Of a stretch of DNA of 64,000 nt, positions 52,770 to 62,369 are shown in pieces. Position 1 is the stretch's first letter. Each line of letters opens with the position of its first letter. Origin of the DNA: Flavobacteriaceae bacterium. Lineage in GTDB: Bacteria; Bacteroidota; Bacteroidia; Flavobacteriales; Flavobacteriaceae. Position numbers and translations under genes: made by a program. The notes under the pieces were generated by a model, which saw only the letters and a list, made by a program, of their open reading frames with translations, did no database searches and was not told the DNA's origin. The DNA is taken from contig JABHSQ010000008.1 of NCBI GenBank assembly GCA_018669795.1, forward strand, positions 1 to 64,000. Reading direction: 5' to 3'.

Positions 52770-54305
52770 CTACCAATCTATAGGAAAATAATCCTTCAAA
52801 AATTTACCTGACCAATGTTTACCTGTATTAATCCCATCAATTAAAGGATCCATCACTCTTGCAGCGCCATCTACAATATCTAATGGTGGTTGAAAATCGT
52901 GAATAGCTATTTTCTTTTTAGATAATGCTGCAGGATCTTCATCGGTTACCCAACCCGTATCAACAGCATTCATATAAATGCCAGATTTGGCAAAAGTGGA
53001 TGCCGAAGTATGAGTTAACATATTTAAGGCTGCTTTAGCCATATTGGTATGTGGATGTCTATCTATTTTTTTAAATCTATGAAACTTCCCTTCCATTGCT
53101 GTAACATTGATAATGTGCTTTTTACCTGTATTTTCTTTCATCATTAAATTGGACAAACGGTTACACAATACAAAAGGTGCTACCGCATTTACTAACTGTA
53201 CTTCTACCATTTCGGTAGTTTCAATCTCACCTAATTTTAAGCGCCAACTATTAGTTTTTCGTAAATCTACTTGTTGTAAGTCGGCATCTAATTCCCCTTC
53301 TGGAAATACTTCAGCTGTTTGCAGCGAATTATCAAAACTATAGGGTATTTGAGATAATTCTGCTGAATTACGCAAGCCAATACCTGGTTCTGGTCCATGC
53401 CAAGTGACAGGCAAAACATTATTCTTATTCGTTTTTGAAATACCAATACTTAAATTTGACAATTCTTCTAAACAACTTTCGTGATCTTTTAATAAATTTT
53501 GTGCCAGTATAGGTAATTGGTTGATGGGTAGTTTTTCATTTCCCATTAAATGAAAATAAAAGCCTGATGGCCTCCTTACAGTTTGTGCGGCATTATTGAT
53601 TAGAATATCCAATCGGTCGTATTTTTGTTCTATATAATTACAAAAAATCTCTACACTTGGTATGTGGCGTAAGTCCAATCCATGAATATGCAAACGGTCA
53701 CTCCATTGATTATAATCATCTTCTTTAGAAAATCGAATGGCAGAATCAGCTGGAAAACGAGTTGTCGCAACAACAGTAGCACCAGAACGTAATAACATTA
53801 ATGTAATATGATAGCCTATTTTTAATCTAGATCCTGTAATTACAGCGACTTGATCTTTTAAATTTGTGGTTTGAAAACGTTTTATGTAATTTAAATCGCC
53901 ACAATTTGTACACATTGTATCGTAAAAATGATGTAGCTTAGTATAAACCGTTTTACAAATATAACAGTTTCTTGGTGATTCTAATTCTAAAGTTTCAGAT
54001 GGTTTTAAAGTTGCTGTTAATAATTTTGGAGCTACAAATAATGCAGATTCACGAGCAGAACGAATACCTGTTGTTTTTCTGGCGTGGGTATCTTTTGCAA
54101 TCATTTTGCGTTTAACAGCCTTTTTTGCATCTTTTCTTCTGCGTTGAAATTCATCCCTATTTGGTCTAGATAATTCACCTGCAACTTTATAAAGTGCTAT
54201 TCTTTGTGCTTCTGGTAATTCGAAAAGTTGATTGGTGTCTACCACTAATTCTTGTAGTATTTTGATACAAGATTCAATATCGAGATTAGGATTGGTTTCA
54301 CTCAT
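52770..54305 (-). CDS. Atypical SDR-family oxidoreductase with zinc-ribbon-like segment
   Basis: 511 residues. The N-terminal 100 residues are helical and charged. [23 protein letters not shown] segment (near 115-140) looks like a zinc ribbon. The Rossmann domain follows with [11 protein letters not shown] (near 154), [12 protein letters not shown] and ILINNAAQT. In the active-site region the motif reads HTNMAK, so the Tyr of the usual YxxxK is replaced by Thr (about 420) before Lys424, and the Ser position reads NVTAMEG. Cofactor binding seems kept, but the chemistry may differ. The [13 protein letters not shown] block appears to be conserved in this family, also in plants and fungi, from memory. 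Confidence 0.85.
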   Translation of the reverse strand: MSETNPNLDIESCIKILQELVVDTNQLFELPEAQRIALYKVAGELSRPNRDEFQRRRKDAKKAVKRKMIAKDTHARKTTGIRSARESALFVAPKLLTATLKPSETLELESPRNCYICKTVYTKLHHFYDTMCTNCGDLNYIKRFQTTNLKDQVAVITGSRLKIGYHITLMLLRSGATVVATTRFPADSAIRFSKEDDYNQWSDRLHIHGLDLRHIPSVEIFCNYIEQKYDRLDILINNAAQTVRRPSGFYFHLMGNEKLPINQLPILAQNLLKDHESCLEELSNLSIGISKTNKNNVLPVTWHGPEPGIGLRNSAELSQIPYSFDNSLQTAEVFPEGELDADLQQVDLRKTNSWRLKLGEIETTEMVEVQLVNAVAPFVLCNRLSNLMMKENTGKKHIINVTAMEGKFHRFKKIDRHPHTNMAKAALNMLTHTSASTFAKSGIYMNAVDTGWVTDEDPAALSKKKIAIHDFQPPLDIVDGAARVMDPLIDGINTGKHWSGKFLKDYFPIDW

Positions 54306-54423
54306 ACTTAATTTATTCTTTTTAGAAAATCTAGTTGAAAAGATAAAGCACTTGTATATCGAATTAATTTGTTGAAATTTTATCTACAAATTCCTCTTTT
54401 TGTAGGTCATATTATTATATAAT

Positions 54424-54452
54424 AAAAAACCCCATCAAAATTGATGAGGTTT
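54424..54452 (-). terminator. Rho-independent terminator of cspA copy 2
   Basis: On the minus strand AAACCTCATCAA and TTGATGGGGTTT form a 12-bp stem with one mismatch followed by a T run. It lies about 25 bp after the csp stop at 54476. Confidence 0.8.
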
Positions 54453-54475
54453 ATTTGAAAATATATGGATTTATA

Positions 54476-54667
54476 TTAGATAACTTTTACATTTACTGCG
54501 TTTAATCCTTTGTTTCCTTCTTGTAAGTCGAATTCAACTTCGTCACCTTCTCTAATCTCATCGACTAGCCCAGAAATGTGCACAAAGTGGTCTTTTTCTA
54601 CTCCTTCTTCTGTGATGAAACCAAATCCTTTGGCATCATTGAAAAATTTTACTGTTCCTTTACTCAT
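54476..54667 (-). CDS. CspA-type cold-shock protein, second copy
   Basis: 63 residues from ATG 54667; a longer frame from 54727 would begin inside the promoter and is rejected. GTVKFFNDAKGFGFI and DHFVHISG are the RNA-binding motifs. It differs from the copy at 41253 at six positions only. A TATCTTTG box at 54705-54712 gives a leader of about 30 bases. Terminated by a clear hairpin. Confidence 0.96.
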   Translation of the reverse strand: MSKGTVKFFNDAKGFGFITEEGVEKDHFVHISGLVDEIREGDEVEFDLQEGNKGLNAVNVKVI

Positions 54668-54704
54668 TGTAATGTAATTTAATTTATTAATACTTATTAG
54701 TTTA

Positions 54705-54712
54705 CAAAGATA
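54705..54712 (-). promoter_or_regulatory. Bacteroidota-type -7 box of cspA copy 2
   Basis: Minus strand TATCTTTG, full match to TAnnTTTG, with a TTTT about 19 bp upstream. Start of transcription would be near 54698. Confidence 0.45.
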
Positions 54713-54880
54713 TGACCAATAAATCAATTTTAAAAATTAACTTTGAAATCTATTTGTTTTAATTGGATTCTTTTTCTTTTAACGTGTAAACAGTTTTTTA
54801 TTTATCATTTTTGCTGAGATTAATACATCAATCAATTTTATTTAAATTTTAGAAATGCGTATCCAATTATAAACGAAGGC

Positions 54881-55525
54881 ATGATTATACCTAAACTCCA
54901 TTATATATCTCAAGGAAACACTCCAGTAGCCCACCTGGAAAACATTCAAAAAGCATGTGCGTCTGGTGCAGAATTAGTGCAATTACGTTTAAAAAATGTT
55001 TCAGAAAAAAATATTTTAAAGCTAGCTACAGAGGCTAGAGAAATAACATCTTACTTTCAGACTAGGTTAATTATTAACGAGCATTACAAAATAGCAAGAG
55101 CAGTTAAAGCAGATGGAGTTCATTTTGAAAAGAAAAATACTTCTCTTATAATACCTAGAAGGCATTTATACACTTGGCAAATTATTGGTGTAACTGCTAA
55201 TACCTTGCAAGATTGTGAAACATTAATTAGTAAGGTAGTCGATTATATTGGTTTAGGACCTTTTAGAAATGATATAACTAAAGTTAATTTAAATCCAGCT
55301 TTAGGTTTAAATGGTTATACTGCAATCACAGAAGCTTTAAAAACCGATACTCCAATTATTGGTTTTGGAGGAATCACCACAAAAGATGTTGCATATATAG
55401 TGAAAACTGGTATTCCTGGAATTGCAATTTCTAATGCAATATCCAACGATTTTAATACCATAAGAACATTTAACCAATTACTAAACGCATCTTCTACAGA
55501 TGAGAAACGCCATACTTTTAAATAA
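54881..55525 (+). CDS. Thiamine phosphate synthase/TenI family protein
   Basis: 214 residues, TIM-barrel ThiE/TenI fold. VQLRLKN, LIINEHYKIARAVKADGVHF, GLGPF and GFGGIT are family blocks. ThiE joins HMP diphosphate and the thiazole phosphate; TenI relatives aromatise the thiazole. Several ThiE substrate residues are hard to confirm here (VQLRLKN for VQLREK, and ITKVN where ThiE has TxTK), so TenI or a second ThiE copy are both possible. No other thiamine genes are near. Confidence 0.8.
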   Translation: MIIPKLHYISQGNTPVAHLENIQKACASGAELVQLRLKNVSEKNILKLATEAREITSYFQTRLIINEHYKIARAVKADGVHFEKKNTSLIIPRRHLYTWQIIGVTANTLQDCETLISKVVDYIGLGPFRNDITKVNLNPALGLNGYTAITEALKTDTPIIGFGGITTKDVAYIVKTGIPGIAISNAISNDFNTIRTFNQLLNASSTDEKRHTFK

Positions 55526-55602
55526 AGTATAAAACTGTTTTAGCAGTAAAATTCAGCTTACTTAAGCAGCTTCATTTTATCAAAATTAAAACAATAAAAC
55601 CA

Positions 55603-57165
55603 TTAAGAACTACATGATAACATCGAACAACCCACTTTATATCTTGCCCATTCTGGACGTTTTACAAACCATTTCTCTTTTTCTGCTTGTTCCTCATAGG
55701 GTTTTCTAAATAATTGAAATAGTTCATCAATTAATTTAAAATCACCTTTATTAGCATCATCTATTGCTAATTGAGCCATATAATTACGGAATACATATTT
55801 AGGGTTTACTTGGTTCATCTTCTTTTTACGTTCTTTAAAAGGAACTTCTTCTTTTTGTAAACGTTCTGCATAGTGCATAAACCAAGAGTTCCATTTTTGC
55901 TTTATGGAACTGGAGATTTCATTTGGTATATAAAAAGCATCTTTAATAATTTTCAATCCTTCTAAAGAGGCTTCCGAAGAAAAATTACTTAAATTTCTAA
56001 AGAAAATCGTCATATCCGTTTCTGTTAATTGCAAGATACTTTCTAAGTTTCCAATTAATTCTGTATCACTTTTATCCTCCACAAATAAACCTAATTTACC
56101 TCGCATCATTACTAAATAGTGCTTTTTTGCTTTCTCATGATAGCTATGCAAAATACGTTCTAAGTCGTCTGCTTCTCCAATTAATGGGTATAAGGCATTT
56201 GCCAGCTGGTACAAATTCCAATGACCTATTTCCATTTGCGCTCCATATCGATACCTTTTAAATTGAGTGTCTGTCGTATTGGGTGTCCAATGATGATCAT
56301 ACCCTTCTAACCAACCGTAGGGTCCATAATCTATCGTTTGCCCAAGAATAGATAAATTATCTGTATTCATTACCCCATGTACAAAACCAACGCGTTGCCA
56401 ATGAATAATCATTTCTAAAGTACTGTTTAAAATAGCTTCAAAAAATTGTAAATACGTTTCTTTAGAAGGCGTTCCCAATTTTAAAAAATGGCACTTAATT
56501 GTATAATCTACGAGTGTTTTTAATGTCTCTTCATCATGTCTTGCTGCTAATAGTTGATAATTGCCAAAGCGTAAAAAACTTGGTGCTACTCTGCAAACAA
56601 CAGCTCCTTTTTCATAAGCTGTATTTCCATCGTATAGCATATCTCTCATTACTTCATCTCCAGTCAATGCCAATGTCAATGCTCTGGTTGTAGGGACTCC
56701 TAAATGATACATCGCTTCACTACACAAATACTCTCGAACAGAAGACCGCAATACTGCCAAACCATCTGCGGTACGGGAATAGGGTGTTTCCCCTGCTCCT
56801 TTTAATTGTAGTGTCCAATGTTTGTGTTGATGCTCAACTTCAGCTAAATTAATAGCACGCCCATCTCCTAATTGCCCTGCCCAATGACCAAATTGATGTC
56901 CTCCATAGCACATGGCATATGGTGTGGTATTCGGCAATATACTATTCCCTGTAAATATATTTAGGAATGCTTCACTAGTTGCATCTTCTTCAGACAAACC
57001 TAAGGCGAAAAGCATCTCAGGTGAAACATGCAGCATTTCTGGTTTTCTCGGTTTTTTAGGGGTCACATAAGAGAAACAAGCATTTTTCACTTGTCTTCTT
57101 GTGTTATCAAGAACTGGATCTGCTGGTAATGTTTTAGTAAATCTATTATCTATATTAAGTTGCAT
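55603..57165 (-). CDS. selO: Protein adenylyltransferase SelO (YdiU/UPF0061)
   Basis: 520 residues. SelO is a pseudokinase that transfers AMP to Ser, Thr or Tyr of target proteins, linked to redox stress. Blocks seen are GHQFGHWAGQLGDGRAINLAE, LKGAGETPYSRTADGLAVLRSS, and GFVHGVMNTDNLSILGQTIDYGPYGWLE with the Asn and Asp metal ligands. The C terminus CSMLSCSS keeps two Cys (513 and 518), where eukaryotic SelO has selenocysteine. Next in line is msrA, also a redox-repair enzyme. Confidence 0.95.
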   Translation of the reverse strand: MQLNIDNRFTKTLPADPVLDNTRRQVKNACFSYVTPKKPRKPEMLHVSPEMLFALGLSEEDATSEAFLNIFTGNSILPNTTPYAMCYGGHQFGHWAGQLGDGRAINLAEVEHQHKHWTLQLKGAGETPYSRTADGLAVLRSSVREYLCSEAMYHLGVPTTRALTLALTGDEVMRDMLYDGNTAYEKGAVVCRVAPSFLRFGNYQLLAARHDEETLKTLVDYTIKCHFLKLGTPSKETYLQFFEAILNSTLEMIIHWQRVGFVHGVMNTDNLSILGQTIDYGPYGWLEGYDHHWTPNTTDTQFKRYRYGAQMEIGHWNLYQLANALYPLIGEADDLERILHSYHEKAKKHYLVMMRGKLGLFVEDKSDTELIGNLESILQLTETDMTIFFRNLSNFSSEASLEGLKIIKDAFYIPNEISSSIKQKWNSWFMHYAERLQKEEVPFKERKKKMNQVNPKYVFRNYMAQLAIDDANKGDFKLIDELFQLFRKPYEEQAEKEKWFVKRPEWARYKVGCSMLSCSS

Positions 57166-57289
57166 GATGTTATATTTTAATTATTCAATTATTATAGTCC
57201 AATTGCGCTTCTAACAGCACTTAAAAAAGCTTCAGTAAAAAATAAAACCTACATCCTACCCTATTTTCATTTCAGTATTACAGGATAGA

Positions 57290-57781
57290 TTAAATAAAAG
57301 AACCAAACCTTTCAAAATGACATGTATAACCATGCGGTTTTTTTAGTAAATAATCTTGATGTTCTGGCTCTGCTACCCAAAAAGTAACACACGGCTCTAG
57401 GGTAGTTACCGCATCTGCTTCCCAGCGTCCTGAAGTATTTACTAAGTTAATAAATTCTTCCGCCTCCTTTTTTTCTTCTTCATCTTGATAAAAAATAGTG
57501 GACCTATAACTGGAACCTCTATCATTTCCTTGCTGATCTTCTGTGGTGGGATTATGGATTCTAAAAAAATAATCCAATAGTAACTTAAAAGATGTTTCGT
57601 CTGGATTATAGGTAATCTCAATACCTTCCGCATGCCCTGGGTGATTCTGATAAGTTGGATGTTCGTTAACTCCACCTTGGTATCCAACTTCGGTATCTAA
57701 AACGCCAGGACGAACTCTAAAAAGGTCTTCCATTCCCCAAAAACAACCGCCTGCTATATATGCTTTTTTATATTTTTCCAT
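57290..57781 (-). CDS. msrA: Peptide-methionine (S)-S-oxide reductase MsrA
   Basis: 163 residues. Repairs methionine S-sulfoxide in proteins. The active-site [11 protein letters not shown] holds catalytic Cys13; EVGYQGG and [16 protein letters not shown] are typical. A later Cys in the LEPCVTFW segment is a possible resolving residue. Regeneration needs thioredoxin or glutaredoxin; a broken glutaredoxin gene lies directly upstream on the same strand. Confidence 0.96.
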   Translation of the reverse strand: MEKYKKAYIAGGCFWGMEDLFRVRPGVLDTEVGYQGGVNEHPTYQNHPGHAEGIEITYNPDETSFKLLLDYFFRIHNPTTEDQQGNDRGSSYRSTIFYQDEEEKKEAEEFINLVNTSGRWEADAVTTLEPCVTFWVAEPEHQDYLLKKPHGYTCHFERFGSFI

Positions 57782-57803
57782 TTTTATTTGTCTTTTTATT
57801 ATT

Positions 57804-58065
57804 TTACTTTGTCGGTATTAATTTATTTAAATATTTTTCTAATTCTTCTTTATCTAGATTTCTTTATTTCTTTTTACCAATAGTAATCGTCGGAAAATTA
57901 AGTTTTATATTTTCATAAAGATCACGCAGTTCTACCGCATGTTGTTCCTATTATTCTACATCCAAAAATTGATAGGGCAAGGTAGTTTGTCTAGTTATAA
58001 TTTACAGTATTTTGATTTATGACAACCCTTGGCACCATATAATTTTATAGTGTTATTACGTTCAT
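57804..58065 (-). pseudogene. Glutaredoxin-family pseudogene
   Basis: Reading the minus strand from ATG 58065, MNVITL ends at a stop. After a frame change YGAKGCHKSKYCKL appears (a redox-type Cys motif GCHKSKYC), then a stop, another frame change, LPYQFLDVE with two stops, EQHAVELRDLYENIKLNFPTITIGKKK with one stop, and finally [19 protein letters not shown]. In sum this is a recognisable glutaredoxin/NrdH-like fold of about 85 residues broken by at least four stop codons and two frameshifts. It is 22 bp upstream of msrA, a likely former partner. Confidence 0.8.
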
Positions 58066-58112
58066 TTTTAAAGTTTTTCAGAATTATAAAACGGAATTTA
58101 GTTTTATAATTA

Positions 58113-60656
58113 TTATACTTCTCTTCGCAGCACTTCTAATGGAGAACTTTTTAAAACAGTCCTAATATTGCTTAATCCAATCCCCAATACCAACAATGAA
58201 ATTCCAGGTAAAAACACCAAAAACGGAATTAAAGAAGGTACAAAAGGTTCTTTAAATACAAATATAGCCAACAATAAACTACTTATCAATGCCAATAATA
58301 TTCCAACTAAACTACCTAAAATTCCTAAAAACAAATATTCTAATGCAGATATTTTTAATATTTGAACATTTTTAGCGCCCAAAGTTCTAAGCAATACACT
58401 TTCCTTAATTCGTTGATATTTACTATTTCGAACCGAGCCTATCAAGACAATAATTCCGGTAAGAATACTAAAGAAAGCCATGAAATTGATAATCCAAGAA
58501 ACCTTATCTAATATATCTTCTACAATACTAAAAACCTGCCTAAGATCTATAATAGAAACATTTGGAAAACTTGCCACCAAATCTCGTTGCAGTGCTGCAG
58601 AACTTGATTCATCAGCTACATAGGTAGTTAATACATTAAACTGTGGTGCATTTTCTAATACACCCTTTGGAAATAAAACAGTGAAATTGAGTTGTACACG
58701 TCCCCAATCAACTTTCCGAATACTACCAATGGTCGTTTCCACAAGCACTCCTTGTACATTAAAAACAATAGGATCTCCAACAGTCACTTTGGCATCTGCA
58801 GCAAGATTATCAGAAATTGAAATTTGAATTGGATTTTCTCCACTCTGTTTTGAAGTCCACTCCCCTTCTATCACTTCTTCCGATTCGATAAGTGAATCAC
58901 GGTAAGTAGCTCTAAATTCGTGATTTAAAAGCCAAGTTCTTACTTTGCTAGTACTATCGCTGCGCAAAGTATTCACTAATTTTCCTTTAATACTGTGCAT
59001 GCGCATAGTTACCAAGGGAATATTATCAGTAATAGTTAAATCATTCTCATCAAATATTTTTACAATTCCATCAAGCTGATCTGTTTGTATGTCTAATGTA
59101 ATGAGATTTATATTTTCAGAAGATTGATCAGCCTCGGTTTTGGATAATAAAATGTCTTTGGTAAAATATAAGGTACTTATTAAAAAAGTACCCAATCCAA
59201 TTGAAACTAATAATACTAAGGTTTGATTGTTTGGTCGAAATAAGTTTAATAAACTTTGTCTTACCGCAAAGTCTGCTCGTTTAGGAAAATAAGATTTAAC
59301 GGCTTTCATGGATGCTATTGCAATACCAGCCAAAATTGTGAAAGTCACTAAAATACCCATAACAAATGTTAGTGCGTATAAAGCATTTCTGAGTAACCAA
59401 AAGGAAAATAAATATAAAAAAACGATGATCAAACTAAAAATAATTGAACGTGCTTTAATTGGTTTTATTTGAGGAGTACCACCGATGCGCAGTACCTCCA
59501 AAGGCGAAACATACCAGGTACGTATAAGTGGTAATAATGCAAATAATACCGACATAAAAAAACCAAGCAAAACTCCCATAAGTAATGGCTTAATGGCGAT
59601 ACTGACTTGCATATCAAAGGGTAAAAATTCTTTTAATAGGTAAGGAAAAAGTTCCTGTAGAACTATCCCGATAAGGCTACCTAAAAACCCTCCAATAATA
59701 CCTATGGCCGAAATTTGTATAAGAAAAATTAAAAAGCTTTGTTTTCGGGTTGCACCCATGCATTTTAATACGGCTACTGCTTTTAGTTTTTCCTTTATGT
59801 ATATGTTTACAGAACTAGCAATACCAATACAACCCAATAACAAGGCTATAAAAGCTGCAAGATTAAGAAACTTACTAACGTTAGCATACCCTTGCCCTAA
59901 ACGCTTACTAGTACTTAAATGCGTATCTAGGCCAGCATTTTCAATAGCTAATGCAGCAGTTAGCTTTTTTTCTAAAACTGTTAAATCTATAGTTGGAGAT
60001 TTATAAAAAAACTTATATTCTTTGCGACTCCCAAATTGTAAAAGTTCAGTCTGGGCAATAAAACGATTAGGAATAATAATTGGTGGTGCTACGGTAGAAG
60101 AAATTGATGAACTACCTGGAATGGTTTTTAAAGATCCAATAATCGCTAAAGTTACTTCCCCTATTTTAATAGAATCACCAGGTTTAATATCAAACTGCAA
60201 CATAAGAGTTGCATCTACTAAAGCTCCACCTAATTTTTGATAATTATTTGCCGCAGAAATAGGTTGTGTATCAATGCTGCCATAAAATGGAAAACCGCCT
60301 TCTAAACCTCTAACACGAACCAATTTAGTACCTCCGTTCTTTGGAAAAGCAATCATGGAAACAAAATTAACCTCTGAGGCATCTGGTTTTAAAGAATCGA
60401 TAATGGACTGTGCTCTTTTGCTTGGTATTTGTTGGCTATCAATAATAAAATCAGCACCCATTAAAGTTTTAGACTGTACCTGTATATTGTCCTCCAGATT
60501 AGTTCCAAACAACTGAATAGAGACGACCGCAGCGATCCCCAAAATAATGGAGGCCATAAAAAGAATTAAACGTATCCTACTTGCTTTTGCATCTCGCCAT
60601 GCCATTTTAAAAAGCCAAGCGATGTTGTTTTTTGAATTAAATTTAGAATTGCTCAA
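58113..60656 (-). CDS. ybbP: FtsX-like ABC transporter permease (YbbP family)
   Basis: 847 residues. Ten membrane helices in two MacB/FtsX-type halves separated by large periplasmic domains. The first helix is near 25-45, a block of helices near 260-450, helices near 480-500, and the last three near 725-840. LRTLGAKNVQILKISALEYLFLG and AVAVLKCMGATRKQS are the FtsX cytoplasmic coupling segments. It overlaps the ATPase gene by 4 bp. Related E. coli YbbAP is tied to envelope lipid or hydrophobic compound handling; function not fully known. Confidence 0.92.
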   Translation of the reverse strand: MSNSKFNSKNNIAWLFKMAWRDAKASRIRLILFMASIILGIAAVVSIQLFGTNLEDNIQVQSKTLMGADFIIDSQQIPSKRAQSIIDSLKPDASEVNFVSMIAFPKNGGTKLVRVRGLEGGFPFYGSIDTQPISAANNYQKLGGALVDATLMLQFDIKPGDSIKIGEVTLAIIGSLKTIPGSSSISSTVAPPIIIPNRFIAQTELLQFGSRKEYKFFYKSPTIDLTVLEKKLTAALAIENAGLDTHLSTSKRLGQGYANVSKFLNLAAFIALLLGCIGIASSVNIYIKEKLKAVAVLKCMGATRKQSFLIFLIQISAIGIIGGFLGSLIGIVLQELFPYLLKEFLPFDMQVSIAIKPLLMGVLLGFFMSVLFALLPLIRTWYVSPLEVLRIGGTPQIKPIKARSIIFSLIIVFLYLFSFWLLRNALYALTFVMGILVTFTILAGIAIASMKAVKSYFPKRADFAVRQSLLNLFRPNNQTLVLLVSIGLGTFLISTLYFTKDILLSKTEADQSSENINLITLDIQTDQLDGIVKIFDENDLTITDNIPLVTMRMHSIKGKLVNTLRSDSTSKVRTWLLNHEFRATYRDSLIESEEVIEGEWTSKQSGENPIQISISDNLAADAKVTVGDPIVFNVQGVLVETTIGSIRKVDWGRVQLNFTVLFPKGVLENAPQFNVLTTYVADESSSAALQRDLVASFPNVSIIDLRQVFSIVEDILDKVSWIINFMAFFSILTGIIVLIGSVRNSKYQRIKESVLLRTLGAKNVQILKISALEYLFLGILGSLVGILLALISSLLLAIFVFKEPFVPSLIPFLVFLPGISLLVLGIGLSNIRTVLKSSPLEVLRREV

Positions 60657-61342
60657 AATGAAGTAGTGGGTTCGTTAGTTATTATTTTTCCACCTTTAAG
60701 TTTTAATATTTGTTGTGTTCGATTGGCTAATTCTAAATCATGGGAAATAATTACCAAGGTTGTACCGGCATCTTTATTAAGTTCAAATAGCAATTGAATT
60801 ACTTTTTCTCCGGTTTCCTCATCTAAGTTACCAGTTGGTTCATCAGCAAATAATATAGAAGGTTTATTAGAAAAAGCTCTTGCTAAAGCAACCCGTTGCT
60901 GTTCTCCGCCTGATAACTGTGATGGATAATGATCCATGCGATCCATTAATCCTACTTTTTTTAATAATGCGCTTGCACTTATTGTTGCATCTTTTGCGCC
61001 TTGTAATTCTAGGGGCACACTTACATTTTCAAGTGCGGTAAGCGTCGGTAATAATTGAAAGTTTTGAAAAATAAAACCAACTTCTCTATTTCGCAATTGT
61101 GCACAATCATCTTCATTTAACGTATTTAAATCAAAACCACACAATTCAACGGTACCCGAATTTGGTTGATCCAAACCAGCACATAAACCCAATAAGGTAG
61201 TTTTTCCACTTCCAGAAGGTCCAACAATAGAAAAAGTCTGTCCCTTTTCAACATCAAAAGACACATTTTGTAGAACTGTTAATTGTTTAGAACCGCTAGT
61301 ATATGTTTTTTCTAGCCCATTAATCTTTAATATCTTTGGCAT
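60653..61342 (-). CDS. ybbA: ABC transporter ATP-binding protein (YbbA family)
   Basis: 229 residues, LolD/MacB-type ATPase. Walker A GPSGSGKT (near 40), Q-loop [16 protein letters not shown], signature [14 protein letters not shown], Walker [14 protein letters not shown] and the H-loop VIISHD are all intact. Drives the permease downstream. Its start is only 25 bp from the divergent esterase gene, so the promoters overlap. Confidence 0.95.
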   Translation of the reverse strand: MPKILKINGLEKTYTSGSKQLTVLQNVSFDVEKGQTFSIVGPSGSGKTTLLGLCAGLDQPNSGTVELCGFDLNTLNEDDCAQLRNREVGFIFQNFQLLPTLTALENVSVPLELQGAKDATISASALLKKVGLMDRMDHYPSQLSGGEQQRVALARAFSNKPSILFADEPTGNLDEETGEKVIQLLFELNKDAGTTLVIISHDLELANRTQQILKLKGGKIITNEPTTSF

Positions 61343-61367
61343 ATAAATTTAAATTTATTTTACGAAT

Positions 61368-62117
61368 ATGAACAAGGCTAAAAATATACAAACGTTTTTA
61401 AATCTACCCACTCAAATTGTATCTAAATTCTTAAAGTTTTGTTATTTTTTGATCGCTTTAGTTTTGATGTCTTGTGGCAATTCAAATCCTATCAAAAACA
61501 ATAATGAATCGGTCACGTTGACCCCTATAGAAAAAGAAGAAGCAGAAACAAGTTCAAAAAAAACCATTCTTTGCTTTGGAGATAGTCTAACAGCAGGCTA
61601 TGGTTTAGAAGACAGTAATGATGCCTTTCCAAGTTTACTTCAAGATAAATTAGATTCTTTGGGATTAGAGTATGTAGTCATCAATTCTGGATTAAGTGGT
61701 GAAACATCAGCAGGAGGAAAAAACAGGATTAAATGGGTGCTTAATAAAGACATTGATATTTTCCTTTTAGAACTGGGCGCAAATGATGGATTACGCGGAA
61801 TTCCATTAACTGAAACACGCGCTAATCTTCAGGTAATTATTGATGAGGTACAAGATAAAAATCCCAATACAACAATTATAGTAGCCGGAATGGAATTGCC
61901 CCCTAATATGGGTAAGGTTTATACTTCTGAATTCAGAAGTGTTTTCTCTGATTTAGCGAGAGAAAATAATTTAAAGTTTATTCCTTTTATTTTAGAAAAT
62001 GTTGGAGGCATCGCTGAATTAAATCAACGTGATGGTATTCATCCAACCGTTGAAGGTCATAAAATAATTGCTAATACCGTTTGGGAAGTTTTAGAAAATA
62101 TGGTCAACCCTTTATAA
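61368..62117 (+). CDS. tesA: SGNH arylesterase/thioesterase TesA-like lipoprotein
   Basis: 249 residues. A long n-region precedes a lipobox LVLMSC with Cys36, so the enzyme is likely anchored in the envelope. The SGNH hydrolase domain has FGDSLTAGYGL (catalytic Ser), NSGLSGETSAGG (Gly block), LGANDGLRG (Asn block) and DGIHPTVEGH (Asp-x2-His). E. coli tesA is likewise divergent from ybbA-ybbP, so the arrangement is kept across phyla. The start ATG 61368 overlaps the control region of ybbA. Confidence 0.92.
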   Translation: MNKAKNIQTFLNLPTQIVSKFLKFCYFLIALVLMSCGNSNPIKNNNESVTLTPIEKEEAETSSKKTILCFGDSLTAGYGLEDSNDAFPSLLQDKLDSLGLEYVVINSGLSGETSAGGKNRIKWVLNKDIDIFLLELGANDGLRGIPLTETRANLQVIIDEVQDKNPNTTIIVAGMELPPNMGKVYTSEFRSVFSDLARENNLKFIPFILENVGGIAELNQRDGIHPTVEGHKIIANTVWEVLENMVNPL

Positions 62118-62369
62118 AAAAATTTCAGAATACAGGGGTATTTTTTTCGAAGTGACCTGACTTGATAAGAACTATTTTAGTGTAAAATTAATTTTTAATA
62201 GGTACATAAAAACACCTTATATCCTGTAAACTAATAAACGGAAGTGCACCTAGAAAAATTCAAAAAGATCTATAGATATTAATATATATAAACATAAAAA
62301 GCTCTTTTTTTTAATTGATCCGCAAGTATTTTTTAAAAATACCATCTAAATCATTAAGGAAAACAGTAG

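Noticed and set aside
54668-54727. Twenty-residue N-terminal extension of cspA copy 2
   Set aside because: It would begin upstream of or within the promoter box; cold-shock proteins of this type start at MSKGTVK.
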